The translations under genes and the position numbers were made by a program. Shown one piece after another: positions 33,437 through 44,845 of a stretch of DNA of 44,845 nucleotides. The DNA comes from Rachicladosporium sp. CCFEE 5018 (lineage: Eukaryota > Ascomycota > Dothideomycetes > Cladosporiales > Cladosporiaceae), in NCBI GenBank assembly GCA_002077045.2, contig KZ111212.1, positions 5,878-50,722 on the forward strand, written 5' to 3'. Position 1 is the stretch's first letter. Each line of letters starts with the position of its first letter. The notes below the pieces were generated by a model. The model was not told where the DNA came from. It ran no database searches and saw only the letters and a program-made list of their open reading frames with translations.

Positions 33437-33442
33437 TATAAA
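33437..33442 (+). promoter_or_regulatory. TATA element of the serine hydrolase, copy B
   Basis: TATAAA 33 bases after the palindrome, as in copy A, and 160 bases before the start codon. Confidence 0.5.
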
Positions 33443-33602
33443 CATAAGAGCAAGTCCGTAGCAACGAGCAGGCTGTTGTCTGGATGTAAGCTCCATCGCG
33501 ATAGAAGAGTAAGGTAGCAGGAGCAAAAAGCGGTTGAATTGAAAGGGAAATTTGAGGATCTCGCATACCTTCCGTGTCGACGTGTTTGACAGTACTGCCA
33601 CG

Positions 33603-35043
33603 ATGGTCAATCAGAAAGCCCAAGATGCGGTCCAGAAGTCGCTAGACAGCGTGACAGGCGACAAGAGTACAGGCGTCGCTGGCCTGGTGTTCGTCGCTGT
33701 AGACAAGCAAGGAAAGGAGATCGCCGCCGTCGCGTCAGGCAATCGCGGACTCGACAGCAAGACACCGATGGATCTCGATACAGTCTTCTGGATTGCGTCT
33801 TGCACAAAGCTCTTAGCCACCATGGCGTGCTTGCAGGCCGTAGAGCGTGGACAGCTCAGCCTAGACGACTCTAAGCAGGTGTATAAGCTTGCTCCGGAGC
33901 TCGAGAAGGTCAAAGTACTGCAGGACGATGGCTCGCTTGTCGACAAAGAGAACGATATCACCTTGCGAATGCTGCTGGACCATACGGCTGGCTTCGGATA
34001 TGAGTTCTTCAACCCCAAGCTCAGGGACTTCGGGCGACCAATTGGCTTTGATGTCTTCGGTGCCGACCAAGAAGAGCTCATGACTGCGCCGCTTGTCAAT
34101 CAACCCGGAAGGTATACTAAAACTGCTCCCGGTAGAGTGAACTGACATACGCTGACGCGCCAAAGCCGATGGGAGTACGGCATCAACATCGATTGGGCCG
34201 GTTTTTGGCTCGAGCGAGCGACCGGCGTGAGACTGAATGATTGGATCCAGAAAGAAATCATGCAGCCCTTGGGTTTGAAGAACATCAACATGTGAGAACA
34301 GCGTAACGAAGGCTTACCTGGTGATGGAATTCGCTTGTACTGACTCCATGAGGTAGGTTCCCCGGTGCAGAAATGAAGAAGAATCTCGCAACCATGCACC
34401 AGCGCTGGCCGGAGGTTCACGGTAAGATCGAGGCGCGCGACCACCTTTACCGTAATCCACTGCGAGCCGAGACGAAGGAGCAGCAGGACAGGCTGCTACA
34501 CAGCGGCGGTGCCGGTGCTTTCGCGAAGCCAAAGGAATACGTCCAAGTACTGGCCACGTTGCTCAATGACGGCAAAAGTCCCATCACTGGCGCGCAGATC
34601 CTCAAGGCCGAGACTGTCAAGATGATGTTTGAGAACTCGATCCCTAAGCACCCGGACTTTGCGCGTCAGGGCATCCCGGCGGCGAAGGCAGAGATGACGA
34701 ACCCGGCGCCAGAGCTGTATCCTCAGGAGTAAGTGCTTCCATGCATTGGCGATGAGTCCTACTGATAACTTCGTCCAGAGGTAACCCTCCTCAAGGATGG
34801 GGACTGAGCTTCATGATCACTCAAGAGCCGGGCGCGACCGGTCGCGGCGCGAACACAGGCTGGTGGGCCGGCATTGCCAACCTCTTCTGGTGGGCTGATC
34901 GCGAGAAGGGCGTCGCTGGCATGATCGCGTCGCAGGTGATGCCATTCGGAGATCAGCATGTCATGGGACAATGGGGAGCGTGTGAGGCTGCTGTGTACGC
35001 TGCTCACTCTGCGGATCCTGACGTTGGAAGCTTGAAGGTGTGA
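33603..35043 (+). CDS. Beta-lactamase-fold serine hydrolase/transesterase, copy B
   Basis: Exons 33603-34111, 34166-34291, 34357-34728 and 34779-35043 (introns 54, 65 and 50 nt) encode 423 residues with SCTK, HTAGFGYEFF and YGIN conserved. The first intron interrupts the coding sequence four bases later than in copy A (phase 2 instead of phase 1), and the serine codon at the junction is AGC instead of TCG, yet the joined protein QPGSRWEYG is the same. The acceptor here is AAG, a less common type, so this boundary carries some doubt. Introns 2 and 3 are almost identical to copy A. Confidence 0.84.
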
Positions 35044-35430
35044 GGTGTAGCTAGGTAGCTTTGTAATGTGTTCGATTATCACTGAGCATAAGAAATGCAC
35101 ACATAGAGCCGCGTGTCGTCCTTTACTGTCCTCTACGGACACGAGGCTTAGTATAGTGAAGACGATGGTGATGCTGGAGTGGTCAGCGTGCAAGGATCGA
35201 CGGTGAGATACGCGAAAAGCTCGGACCAAGAGTCAAAGAGGCGCGACTTTGCGTGTGGTTCGATCGACTTCTACAACCACCAACAAACGACCACTGCACT
35301 TCTTTGTACAGTGCTGTCGACAATAGCAGAACACCAACATTCCCGTATGCGCTGCTACAGCATCCACGATAAGACCGATCGTTACTTTGCAACCAGCATA
35401 TTCCCATTCTGATACACATACTCAAACAAC
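35044..35430. other. Intergenic between hydrolase and F-box gene, copy B
   Basis: 387 bases, nearly identical to copy A. No gene is seen. Confidence 0.55.
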
Positions 35431-37585
35431 ATGCGCTTTGCCGAGCTGCCCGTGGAGTTAGTCTCCAACATTTCCTGCAGACTCGGCATCGACGACGTAC
35501 GATCGCTTCGCCTGTCATCCAAAACGATCGAAGAGAAATGCTTCCACGAATTTGCGACAGAATGGTTCTCTTCGAAAGCCATTCACTTCACTACCGACAG
35601 CCTTGGCGTTCTGGTCGACATCTCACGCGAGAGACTGGCCAAATATGTCAAGGACGTCCGCATCCTCACTACGATGTTCTCCGATCACACGCTCAGCTGT
35701 CCAAGCGGTGGGCATAATCACTGCAGGCAGAGTACGCGGCAAGCCGAGGCGTATCGATTCTATGTTCAAGACCAGGCTAAGCTCAAGGAGAAAGGCGACG
35801 ATAGGAAGATGCTCATCGAGGCGTTCAGCAACCTCTTATCGTTGAAGACGGTCGGCATGCTCGACGCAGACGCGCTGCTGAGTTCCGAGACCGACTACAG
35901 GGGCCGATTCAAGGTGCCACGTCTAACAGGTAAGCTCTCTTCTAGGCAGCGTCAGAAGTTATTTGCTATAGCGGTGCAGTCTATACTAGCGGTACCGATC
36001 AAGCGAATCTTTGGGGTGGTCCTCTTCTTCTACCATTCGCGTGCGTGTTTACGGATTGCACCTAATGCTGATACCACCAATAGGCTTACATCCAGCGCGA
36101 GCGCCGGCTCACTGTCACGATCGATCCAATCGTAACTTCACCTCAAAGGAGTACCGCAAATGGCTTGTGCACGTGTGGTTCACCCTCGTACGTTCGCTTG
36201 CAGGTGCACGCGACAAAGTTTCATTGAATGAGTTCCGCACCGACTTCACCTTCGCCAACAACGCATTGGACCACAAGCTCCTCACCTGCAAGCCAGAGAC
36301 GCTTGCGCGCTTCGCACAAGCCACGAAGCAGACCTCCCGTCTGCACTTGCAACTTAAGGGATATCAAGAAGGTACCGACGATGGCAAGAAAGCACTCGAA
36401 GCAATCAAACGCTTCGCAGGCTGCTTCCCGCAGCTCAGCGATCTGACTTTGAGCTTCGACTTCAGCCCGAACGCCGATGCGCTGCTGCGAAAGTTCATGG
36501 TCGGCATCAAGGGCAACTTGTTGACGCACCTCAATCTCAAGGAGGTATACCTCGATCAGACCTGGCTCGCCAAGATGCTCGTCCGCATGAAGCTCCTGAA
36601 AGAGCTACGGCTCGACGGTATTGATCTGCAGAAGGGTACATGGCCGACAGTGCTGAAGGTCATCGCTAAGCTCGAGCACCTCGATCACCTGGACCTCATG
36701 TACCTGCGGGAGAATGGGCACAAGGCTTTCTTCCTCAAGCAAAACGTCAACGACGATGCTGAGCACGATCTTGATGCTGATGAGTGGGCGGACTCTCACA
36801 ACGGAGATGATGAAGACGACAGTGATGAGATGCCTGATCTGGAGCCTGCCGGCGGAGATGACATGCCGGACCTGGAGCTAGCAGAGGCTGGAACGCCAGC
36901 TGGAACGAGCAAAAAGTCTACGACGCAAGAAATCACAGACGATCCGGCGACGTGGGGCGAGGATCCGATGCATCTCCTGCCTCCTCGCACACCCGCCGAC
37001 AGATCTGAGCAATCACCTCACGCCTCACTCCCCAATCACGACGAGCTCGGCGAAGAGCTTCCCGATTACGTCCCCACCGGTAGCGCGATCGATTACGGTG
37101 AATGTGGCTTCTACATCTGCGTCAAGCCCCACAACAAGATCATGCGCCATCTGAAAGTCTTCATCCGCGAGTACAACATTGGGGAACATCAGGATCCGCA
37201 CGACGACGTGGACTTCCCTCTCGCGTTTGGTGGCGCTGGTCCACCGCCGCCTGGCCTGGCGGCTATGATGGGTCCAGGTGGGCCTGCAGGGTTCCTGGCG
37301 AACTTGGCTGGGCTTGGAATGCCACCTGTGCCTCAAGGATTGCCGCATTTTATGGCTCCGCCGCCTCCTGGGTTCATGCCAGGACCGCCGCCGCCTGTTG
37401 ACAATGGTAGTTATGAGGCTCACTTTGCTGTACCTGCGCCTGACGGTCCGGGCTTTGGAGCTACGGTCGATGGCGCTACGACTACTCCAGCACAGGCTGA
37501 TGGTGACGCTTCAGACGCCGGCGAAGTGGATGATGTCTGGGGCGACGAGGAGGAGGGCACGGAAGACTGGACGGGCATGGACTGA
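35431..37585 (+). CDS. F-box protein with leucine-rich region and Pro/Gly-rich tail, copy B
   Basis: Exons 35431-35929 and 36084-37585 encode 666 residues. The intron is 154 nt against 265 nt in copy A. The F-box, leucine-rich and acidic segments are preserved, and a tract from about 36600 to 37250 is almost identical to copy A. Near the C-terminus six residues are missing relative to copy A (GFGATVDGATTTPAQ here), the only net protein-length change among the complete pairs. The acidic end DDVWGDEEEGTEDW is kept. Confidence 0.74.
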
Positions 37586-38228
37586 GGTGGTTTGGCCGCC
37601 GCTGAAGGCATCAGCAAGCTTGACGAGGGACAGTGAGAAGATGACGAGAGGCGTGTAGTGATATCGCCGTGCTTGCTTGACCGCGGTAGATACCCAAGAG
37701 GCGCGAACGCCAGTGTACATTATGGTTAGAAGGTGCCGTTGTGCAGGACAGTAGCTTCGCTGCCCCGAGAAAGCGATCGGGAAGCAGACACGTATGACAG
37801 AAAAAGCGAACCGCTCAGTGACTCGCCCTGACAGAAAATGCTGTCATCAGCAGCATCACGATTGTGGAATGTTAGGCACCCTATCAGAGAGAGTACTATC
37901 TGTTCTAGGAGATCTGGAGTGGTCTGCTTCTTCTGTCACCCGCGCGGCTGAGTATCGTGGATGGGATCATCGGCACCACGTGCCAGGTTCCTGCGCGTGG
38001 AGTATCGTCAACCAGTATTGTTCCATTCGCTCGCCCTCTGCCAGCCTCCACCGATGAGTAGCTCGAGATACACATACATGCAGGTTGTCTCTCGCGCATC
38101 GACAGACTTCTGGGGCGTCGGTCCGGCTCGGGCGATCCCGGAAGTCGCGAGTTCCTGGATTGAGGTCAGCGATGGGAAAGTTGGGAGCTCGTGTGAACAG
38201 CTTCACATACCCAGCAGCAGGCCACACA
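37586..38228. other. Intergenic between F-box gene and MIC60, copy B
   Basis: 643 bases. The part up to about 38127 has no visible similarity to the matching part of copy A; from there to the MIC60 start the two copies align again. No gene is seen. Confidence 0.55.
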
Positions 38229-40379
38229 ATGCTGCGAAATGTCGCTCGTGGAGCGCGAAGCTCACAGCGATGTCTACAGCACACTACGCGGAGCCAATGG
38301 CAGCCGCAGCGGGTGGCAGTCGCCAACACAGCGCGGACGTTCGCGGAGAGAAGGGGACCAGACAAGACTGTCCTGCCTGGCAGTCTGAGTGAGAGCACAG
38401 TCGGCGTGCCTCAGCCTCCCATACTGGATCCGATTCCAATCAGTGGCATCCCAAAGACTGACGAGGTCCCGCTCTCCGCCATCCCGCCAATCCCGCCCAC
38501 TCCGCAAGAAGCCAATGCATTTGTTGCATCGACACCGAAGCCCGTAGCACCCACACCACCCGTCGGGATAGACGCAGGCAGGCCAGCCCCACCTCCAGCA
38601 CCAATCACCGCAACGCCTCTTCCCACAGCATCGCCGCCCCCACCACCTCCTCCACCACCTCCGCCAAAGCCCCGCCATCGCTTCCGCAACTTCCTCCTCT
38701 CCCTCGTGATACTCTCCACTCTAGGCTACGGCGGCGGCGTTTTCTACTCCCTCAAAAGCGACAACTTCCACGACTTCTTCACCGAATACGTGCCCTACGG
38801 CGAGGACTCCGCAGCCTACTTCGAAGACCGCGAGTTCCGCAAGCGCTTCCCCAGCCATGCATACGAGGCGAAGAACTACCCACAGACGCGCGGAGAGGCG
38901 AAGGTGACGATTGGCAAGAATGCTGGGCTGAGTGCCAAGGTTGCAGCGGTGGAGAAAGATGCTGGGAGTGATTTGGGGAGTAAGGGGAGGCATTCGAGTG
39001 CTGTAGAAGAGGAGGGGAAGGAGGTCGCAAAGCAGACGCCTAGTGTTGCGACGAAGGAGGAGAAGTCGAACGTGGTGGAGGGTGCGAAGAAGGGTGCGCC
39101 TGCTGCTCCTGCGCCAAAGACTGAGGTCAAGCCAGTTGCGACTGCACCTGCACCAGCTGCACGAGCTCCTGTTGAGGCCAAGCCGGCTGCAGTGCTCGTA
39201 GACCATATCAACGTGGCAGAGTCGATAGAGCCAGCAGTGCAGCAGGTTGTCAAGGCCATCAACAACATCATCACAGCAGTCAACGCCAGCCCTGAAGCCA
39301 GCAAATTCAGCTCGGTAATCGCCTCGTCAAAGACGGATCTCAGCAATGCAATCGCAGCTATCACGACACTCAAGCAGACTGCCGAACATGAGGCTACGAC
39401 CAAGATCGAGACAGCACACTCCGAGTTCGACACGGCAGCGAAGGAGCTCATTCGACGACTAGAGCAAGAGATGCGCGAGCAGGAGACCAAGTGGCGGGAA
39501 GAGTACGAGTCCGAGCGGGCAGCGCTGAGCGACTCTTACCAAAAGAAGCTCGACGCTGAGCTGGACGCGGTACAGAAAGTCGCGGATGAGAAGCGGAAGG
39601 CTGCATTGCTTGAGCAAGAGATTGCCCTTCAGAAATCGTTCACAGACTCCGTCCAAAAGTCAATCGAAACGGAACGCGATGGTCGCTTGTCAAAGATCGA
39701 CGCCCTCTCAACCTCAATCTCCGAGCTTGAGGACCTCACCTCCCAGTGGAACTCAGTCGTAGACGCAACGCAACAAACGCAACATCTCCAAGTGGCGCTC
39801 GAAGCCATCCGCACCGCAGTGCTGAATTCAGAGCGCGCCACACCTTTCACGAATGAGCTCATTGCGCTCAAGGAACTCGCGCCCTCGAACCCCTTGGTCT
39901 CGGCAGCAATCTCCGCGATTCCGCCGTCGGCTTACCAGAAGGGTGTGCCCTCCCCAGCACAGCTGATTGATCGTTTTCGCCGCGTCGCGACCGAAGTACG
40001 CAAAGCTTCCCTGTTGCCCGAAGACGCTGGTGTAGCTTCGCACGCCGCGTCCGCGGTGCTGAGTCGATTGATGTTCGCCAAGAAATCCGAGCGCGGGCTG
40101 CCTGAGGGAGACGATGTGGAGAGCACTTTAGCGCGGACTGAGGTGTTGTTGGAAGAGGGAGATCTGGAGAGTGCGGCGAGGGAGATGAATGGGTTGAAGG
40201 GGTGGGCAGGGGTGTTGAGTAGGGATTGGGTGGCGGAGATGAGGAGGGTGTTGGAGGTTAGACAGGCCGTGGATGTGAGTTTCCCCGTTCCGACCTTGGT
40301 GGTTCATGGCAGTGATCGCTAACAAGAGTGACAGGTCATTGCTACGGAAGCGAGACTGCAGAGTCTGCTGGTGCAGTAA
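38229..40379 (+). CDS. MIC60: MICOS subunit MIC60 (mitofilin/Fcj1), copy B
   Basis: Exons 38229-40274 and 40335-40379 (60-nt intron) encode 696 residues, the same exon lengths as copy A. Presequence, 11-proline run, inner-membrane helix, coiled coil and the C-terminal VIATEARLQSLLVQ are intact. Differences cluster in the Ala/Pro/Lys-rich segment and just after the coiled coil, while the linker and coiled coil are almost identical at DNA level. Only the first ten or so bases of the terminal intron resemble copy A. Confidence 0.96.
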
Positions 40380-40957
40380 TTGCAAGCTTTCATCGCTCTG
40401 GAAAGGCAGAAAAGACGGCGAAGTGTAATATACTAGATCGGTGTCCGAGCCGTGCGGCTTAACATGTACAGCAATTGACAGCAGTTGTTCGAAGTGTACG
40501 CCAGCCATTGCCTTCGCCGTGACATCTGCGGTCGTCTATACCGAGTTCACGAGACGCGGATATTGACATAGTCTTCGCTGGTTGCCCGCGCAATGGCAAA
40601 TGTACTGCCGTGCTACAGACCCACGGGACAGGGCTTGCCCGGGTAGGGAGATCGTTGTGCACATTGTGCGTGACAGAGATGACTTGGTACCCTCCTACAG
40701 TCTACTGCATTGCTGTTGTCGAAGCGCGACGATCCTGAAGCTACACTTCCATGCCTAAAGTACGACATTTCATGATATCCCTTCCGTGGCCGAGTATACT
40801 TGGCCAAGAAGGAGATATGCAATCACGTTACTGATTCCATATGACTTAACGCCATTGTAGAGGATTTGTTGCCGACTTGTAGAGTAGCGAGATGGGTGGT
40901 CGAGAGTCTAGTTAAGCAAGCAATATTCTACACGATGACTACTCGTCTGTTTATTGA
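40380..40957. other. Intergenic, convergent 3' ends of MIC60 and the multi-pass protein, copy B
   Basis: 578 bases, conserved with copy A except for a short insertion around 40631-40642 containing GGGCTTGCCC. No gene is seen. Confidence 0.55.
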
Positions 40958-42304
40958 CTAGCCGAAATGTGGCACATTCGCAGGCCAGGAGCTGGTGATG
41001 TATGCTTCCAGTGGCAGATATGCGAGTGAACGAAACATCTCGACGATGATGATAAGCCTTGCTAGTACGTAGCTAATTGTTGTGACGACGAAGATCCAGC
41101 TTGCCAACTCTACCACAGGCTTCACCTCCACGTGGCGACGGCGCGAGCGCTTGATTACATCCACCGACTTCCGGATTGAGCCCACATTCATGATGACATG
41201 ACAGAGCCAACATATCATATAAGTCAGTGCAGAGACAAGCGTAGCCACTCGCCAAACGATCCGCTCGAAAGCCGTCGGGAAGGTCGAGTTCCAAGCGGCA
41301 AGGTGGATCGCGCTGAACACTGCGCTCGCACAAGCTAGAATGAACACCAAGAGCGAGCCACGCAGGAATTCGGTCCCGAGCCAATCTTCCCACGCAGGGT
41401 TAGTTCCAGTCGCAATAAGACGCTCTTGGATATCTTCGTGATGCTCTTTCCGCTGGAGCACCGATGTCAAGTATTCTGGGATGAGATTGTCGCGAAGCGC
41501 TATCGTGGTCACTGCCGTAACGCCTTGGGGCTTATGCCAGAACAGCCCATGTGTACAGAATGAGCACACGGTGAAAGCCAGAGTCGCCACTTCCAGAGGC
41601 GACACAGGCAGGTGTTCGATCCATCGCGAGATGACTGCGACTACGAAGTAAAGAATCTGCGCCAAGACAATGGACTTCGTGAACATATCAGTCTTGCTTT
41701 GGGCCGTGACTTCGTCGGCGTCGAGTAGCTCAGGCAGCACCAGGGAAGGGGCAAGTTCTAGTAGGTGGGTGAAGCTCTTGGTCCAGAGCTCTGCGACTTT
41801 GCGATCTGTCGAGTCACTCCAGTATGACACCCCGTAGCCGCCCATGGAAATAAAGAAAGCTTCGTTGATAGACCACTGTCGGCCCCCATGCACACTATTG
41901 TCTAGATCTTGCAGTCTTCGCTGTAATCTCCGCGCAGCGTCGTATTGCATGGCAGCGATCATTAAATAATATTCCGGGGCAAGAATTGCAACGATGCACC
42001 ACTTCAACTTCATGCCGAGACCCTTCGACAACCATTTCAGATCACCTCTCCAGCCCGGGTCACGGCCATTGTGCTGGCGTGGCACGTCGAAGTGCAGGAC
42101 ACAGTATGTGCAAGCGGCAATCGTTGCTAGACTGCTCCAGAGAATGTTGAAAGTGCTGCGCAGGTTCGGAGAGGCGACAATGAAAGCAGATCTCTCTTCC
42201 AGCGCTGGTAGGGTACAATTTGGTGAGAGCGTTGCGATAGCTCGGGCAGGGATAGCGTAGCACAGTAGAAGTGCCGCCGTGGCGACCTGTGGGACTATGG
42301 GCAT
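40958..42304 (-). CDS. Multi-pass membrane protein of unknown function, copy B
   Basis: A single exon of 448 codons, colinear with copy A. An upstream in-frame TTG would add seven residues, but ATG at 42304 is preferred because copy A has no start codon there. The signal-like N-terminus, six or so further hydrophobic segments and the MGGYG and WHKPQGV motifs are kept. Several changes are conservative (for example YSVLHL to YCVLHF). Confidence 0.8.
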   Translation of the reverse strand: MPIVPQVATAALLLCYAIPARAIATLSPNCTLPALEERSAFIVASPNLRSTFNILWSSLATIAACTYCVLHFDVPRQHNGRDPGWRGDLKWLSKGLGMKLKWCIVAILAPEYYLMIAAMQYDAARRLQRRLQDLDNSVHGGRQWSINEAFFISMGGYGVSYWSDSTDRKVAELWTKSFTHLLELAPSLVLPELLDADEVTAQSKTDMFTKSIVLAQILYFVVAVISRWIEHLPVSPLEVATLAFTVCSFCTHGLFWHKPQGVTAVTTIALRDNLIPEYLTSVLQRKEHHEDIQERLIATGTNPAWEDWLGTEFLRGSLLVFILACASAVFSAIHLAAWNSTFPTAFERIVWRVATLVSALTYMICWLCHVIMNVGSIRKSVDVIKRSRRRHVEVKPVVELASWIFVVTTISYVLARLIIIVEMFRSLAYLPLEAYITSSWPANVPHFG

Positions 42305-43032
42305 TGCGAGTTCCCATTTAAGCAAGATTCGATAGCTGCTATACTTCCAGTGTAGGTACTCCTAAGTCATGCTAGTCGAAGGGTCGATGTGTGCCTTACG
42401 AGTGGTGAAGCACCTTGTCGATTTCCACTCGTTGTGTTAGCATCTCCGCAAAAGGATGTGGCAAGTAGAAAATCTAGACGAGAGAACACAGCCTCCCTGT
42501 TGTCTACCTTGCTCGTCAACATACTGCAAAGTTGCCTCGTTCTGCGGTTTGGTGGTGGCTGTGCGCATGGACGCCCGTCACCAATCAATGCCCATCTGCA
42601 CACATCACGGCTCGAACACTACCCAATAGGTGTGGCATGCACCTTAGACCTCGACTGTATGACGTCGGGCAGATATCCTACTGCATCCCTCAGCCACTGA
42701 ATGATGTGTACTGCTGGAAGGAGGTGGTTAGCAATCGAAGTCTACAAATCTATCGACTCCCAAGTCATGCACTGCATCCTCCTAGTACGGTTCGGGAAAA
42801 CATCTCTCCGGCTTCTTCGCACTACTTTGTAGACGGGTGCCTCTCGACATACCCTTGTGTCTAGTCGAGCAAGTCAGCAACCCGGGTGTACTCACCGTGA
42901 GCGCCTGACTTGAAGGTAGCAAGTCCGAGAGTTTCCCAATGTGATGAAGTGGAACTGATAGCCGGTATAAGGCCAGCCACAGACCACAGGTTTCTGGCGT
43001 GGATACAATTACGTGACCGACAATTGACGTCG
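42305..43032. other. Intergenic between the multi-pass protein and VPS5, copy B
   Basis: 728 bases, identical in length to copy A and aligning throughout with scattered substitutions. No supported gene. Confidence 0.55.
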
Positions 43033-44845
43033 CTACACTGCATGATCTTCATCCTCCACCTGATCCCCATGCCTATCCTCCCCATCGCCCTCTCCATCCT
43101 CGTCATGTCCCACAGCAGCGTGTTCCTCGCCACCCAGCACCGTAGTCCCGCTAAGGCTCCCCTCGTGCTCTCCACCATTCGCCGCACCCTCTGCGTCCTC
43201 ACCGTCTGGCTCTCCAGCGTTCGATGCGGCCGCAGTCACAGCATCAGCGTGAACGCCAGCGGGCATAAGCGGTGGACCATCTTCGTCGCTGTCGAGCTGT
43301 AGGAGGTACGTTTCCCAGAGTTCGATGAGCTGCGCGCGATGTTAGTAAGTGCTTCGGTGCAGTGAAACTCGGTTCAGGAACGGCATACCTCTTTCTGCGC
43401 CTCCACAGCCGACTCCAAGAACGTCTCAACCCCAGACTTGAAATCCTCCACTTTCTCCCTCTCGAACCTCTCCAACTCGCCGCGCATAAGACGACCCATG
43501 TCTTCGAATAAGAGCCTACTCTGATGTACCCTCCTCTCCGCATCCGCAACATCAGCATTCATCTGCTGGATCCGATCCTGCTGGCTCCGTCCAGCCCGCA
43601 TAAGCTTATCCTGACTCTTCTTTACCTCCTGCAACTTCGTCTCCGCACTATGCCAAGCATGGAAAGCCTTCTGTCGTTGATCGAAGGCCTTCTTGACGGA
43701 GGAGATGAGGCGGATGTACTCGTCTATGACTATACCCAAAGTCAAGATATCTTGCAAAGCTTGTCGGTGGTACAGTTCCTGGACTCTCGCTTGCAAATCT
43801 GCGAGAGCGTCTAGCGGGCCAGAGAGAGCGGGCGATAACTCGACGTTAGCTAGATTGTGCAAGCTGACGGAGAGATCGCCGCAGGAGTCGGCGAGGGCTT
43901 TGCGCTGCGCGATGACAGTGTCTGTAGACTTCTGCAGGGCTTTGAGTTGGTTCTCCAGCGCATCGAGATAGACTCTACGGTCGTGAAACCAGTCGTCATG
44001 CTCAATGAATTTGCCACCAGAACTACCGACGGAGATGCCGATGCTGCTCATTATGCCTTTCGATTCACCAGCACCTAAGAGCGGATCCTTGCGGTCTTTG
44101 TGCTTGATGTCTACGTTGAAGGCCTCACTTTCGAGGAACGTCTTCAAGTCGCCGTCGTGTTGGAGGATTGGATGACCAGCAGTCTTGTTGACCTGTCGCT
44201 CCAGTGCCATCCTACGAGACTCGATAAAGTTAGCATCGAAGCGGCCGACGGTCTGCTTCTCTGGAGGTGGCGGGACAACAACGCCCGGGTTGTTCGTGTG
44301 TAATTGCTCGTACAGCCAGAGGAAGTCTCGATACCGCCGTGTGACTGTAAAGCTCGGGTTCAAGTATGCTTTTGAGGTCGTCCTCGTGGTGACGGAGTAC
44401 ACTGTATGGCTGTTCGCGGCATTGCCGACAGTATGCGGATCCCCGACCACGATATAGAACGTCGGTTTGGACGCCTGCTCGACCGGGACCGATGGCTGTG
44501 GCTGCCGTGTCCTGCCATCGAATTGTGGAGGCTGCACAGCAGGAGGAGCTCGTGAGCCATTGAGGGAGGATGTGGTACCGTCTTCGTCCGGAGCATGCCG
44601 TGCGCTCGCTGATGTGCCGGGCGGTCGTCTCGATCTTGAAGCTATCTCTTTCACGGGCGGTGTTGGCGCAGCTTCGTATGTTGCCGCAGCAGGCTCAGGC
44701 GCTCCGAGCGGACCGAGCGAATCGTCCAGCGTCTCGAGGGTGGTGGATTGTGTGATCTTGCCATGCTTTCGAGGTCGGGATTTGGAGGGTGCAGACTTCG
44801 CTGGCGTTGCTGTGGGTGATGCTACGGGCGAGTCGTCTGGTTGTA
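43033..44845 (-). CDS. VPS5: Retromer sorting nexin VPS5, copy B (5' partial, cut by window edge)
   Basis: The frame is open from the window edge to 43389, then a 59-nt intron and a last exon 43329-43033. It extends 90 bases further 5' than copy A, adding SRPRKHGKITQSTTLETLDD, the usual pre-PX region of Vps5; the start codon is still outside. PX, BAR and the acidic tail match copy A, with one extra residue at TTSSLNG. The intron aligns only loosely with copy A. Role as for copy A. Confidence 0.94.

Larger units (their letters stand above)
33011..33602. other. Intergenic between phosphatase and serine hydrolase, copy B
   Basis: 592 bases. It aligns with copy A to about 33472, including the palindrome and TATA element, and then diverges completely until just before the start codon. 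No gene is seen. Confidence 0.55.
23060..44755. repeat. Duplicated ten-gene segment, copy B
   Basis: This 21,696-base stretch repeats 1145-22959 in the same orientation. It then runs 90 bases further right, into the 5' part of VPS5 that copy A lacks. Length differences come mainly from introns, one leader and one intergenic region. Confidence 0.97.

Noticed and set aside
40631..40642. Short insertion with a GGGC-TT-GCCC hairpin in copy B
   Set aside because: Too short, with no target duplication visible; it could be any small indel, so no mobile element is claimed.
1..44845. CRISPR arrays, rRNA, tRNA and transposable elements
   Set aside because: No regular spacer repeats, no conserved RNA gene sequence and no transposase, reverse transcriptase or terminal repeats were found on reading both strands.

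Overview
The window looks like nuclear DNA of a filamentous ascomycete, most likely a melanised Dothideomycete of the Capnodiales/Mycosphaerellales type. The reasons are: spliceosomal introns with GT..AG ends, mostly 46-65 nt; GC-rich, alternating-strand gene spacing of 250-750 bp; and ten recognisable or family-assignable eukaryotic genes, several of them fungal core genes (SPT5, MIC60, VPS5, GPI17/PIG-S). Species assignment is inference. A doubled genome such as that of the black yeast Hortaea werneckii would fit the layout well, but nothing here proves it.

The dominant feature is that the window contains the same ten-gene block twice, in the same order and orientation, on either side of a run of exactly 100 N (22960-23059). 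Copy A is 1-22959 and copy B is 23060-44845; the shared part is 1145-22959 versus 23060-44755. Order in each copy: DCAF/Iqw1-type WD40 protein (-), PIG-S (+), SPT5 (-), single-pass membrane protein with a PPxY motif (+), membrane-anchored histidine acid phosphatase of the phytase family (+), beta-lactamase-fold serine hydrolase (+), F-box protein (+), MIC60 (+), multi-pass membrane protein of unknown function (-), VPS5 (-). The first gene is cut by the left edge (copy A) or the gap (copy B). The last is cut by the gap (copy A) or the right edge (copy B).

All pairs keep matching exon structures and, except for the F-box pair (672 versus 666 residues), matching protein lengths where complete. 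Copy B of PIG-S is the one damaged gene, with a one-base expansion of a C tract in exon 1. Divergence is patchy: long tracts are almost identical, while neighbouring tracts, several introns, one 5' leader and one whole intergenic region barely align. That pattern fits two diverged homeologous (hybrid or whole-genome-duplicate) chromosome segments with local homogenisation, placed end to end by a scaffolder. A genuine 22-kb tandem duplication is the alternative, and the gap hides the evidence that would decide.

Functionally the genes are housekeeping and not an operon-like pathway: transcription elongation, GPI anchoring, ubiquitin ligase adaptors (WD40 and F-box), endosomal retromer, mitochondrial cristae junctions and phosphate scavenging. 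I found no rRNA, tRNA, CRISPR array, transposon or biosynthetic cluster, and no clear new multi-gene system. The most informative signals are evolutionary and regulatory: shifted intron boundaries, mosaic conversion tracts, exchanged promoters or leaders, and a conserved CGG-N10-CCG palindrome upstream of the hydrolase.
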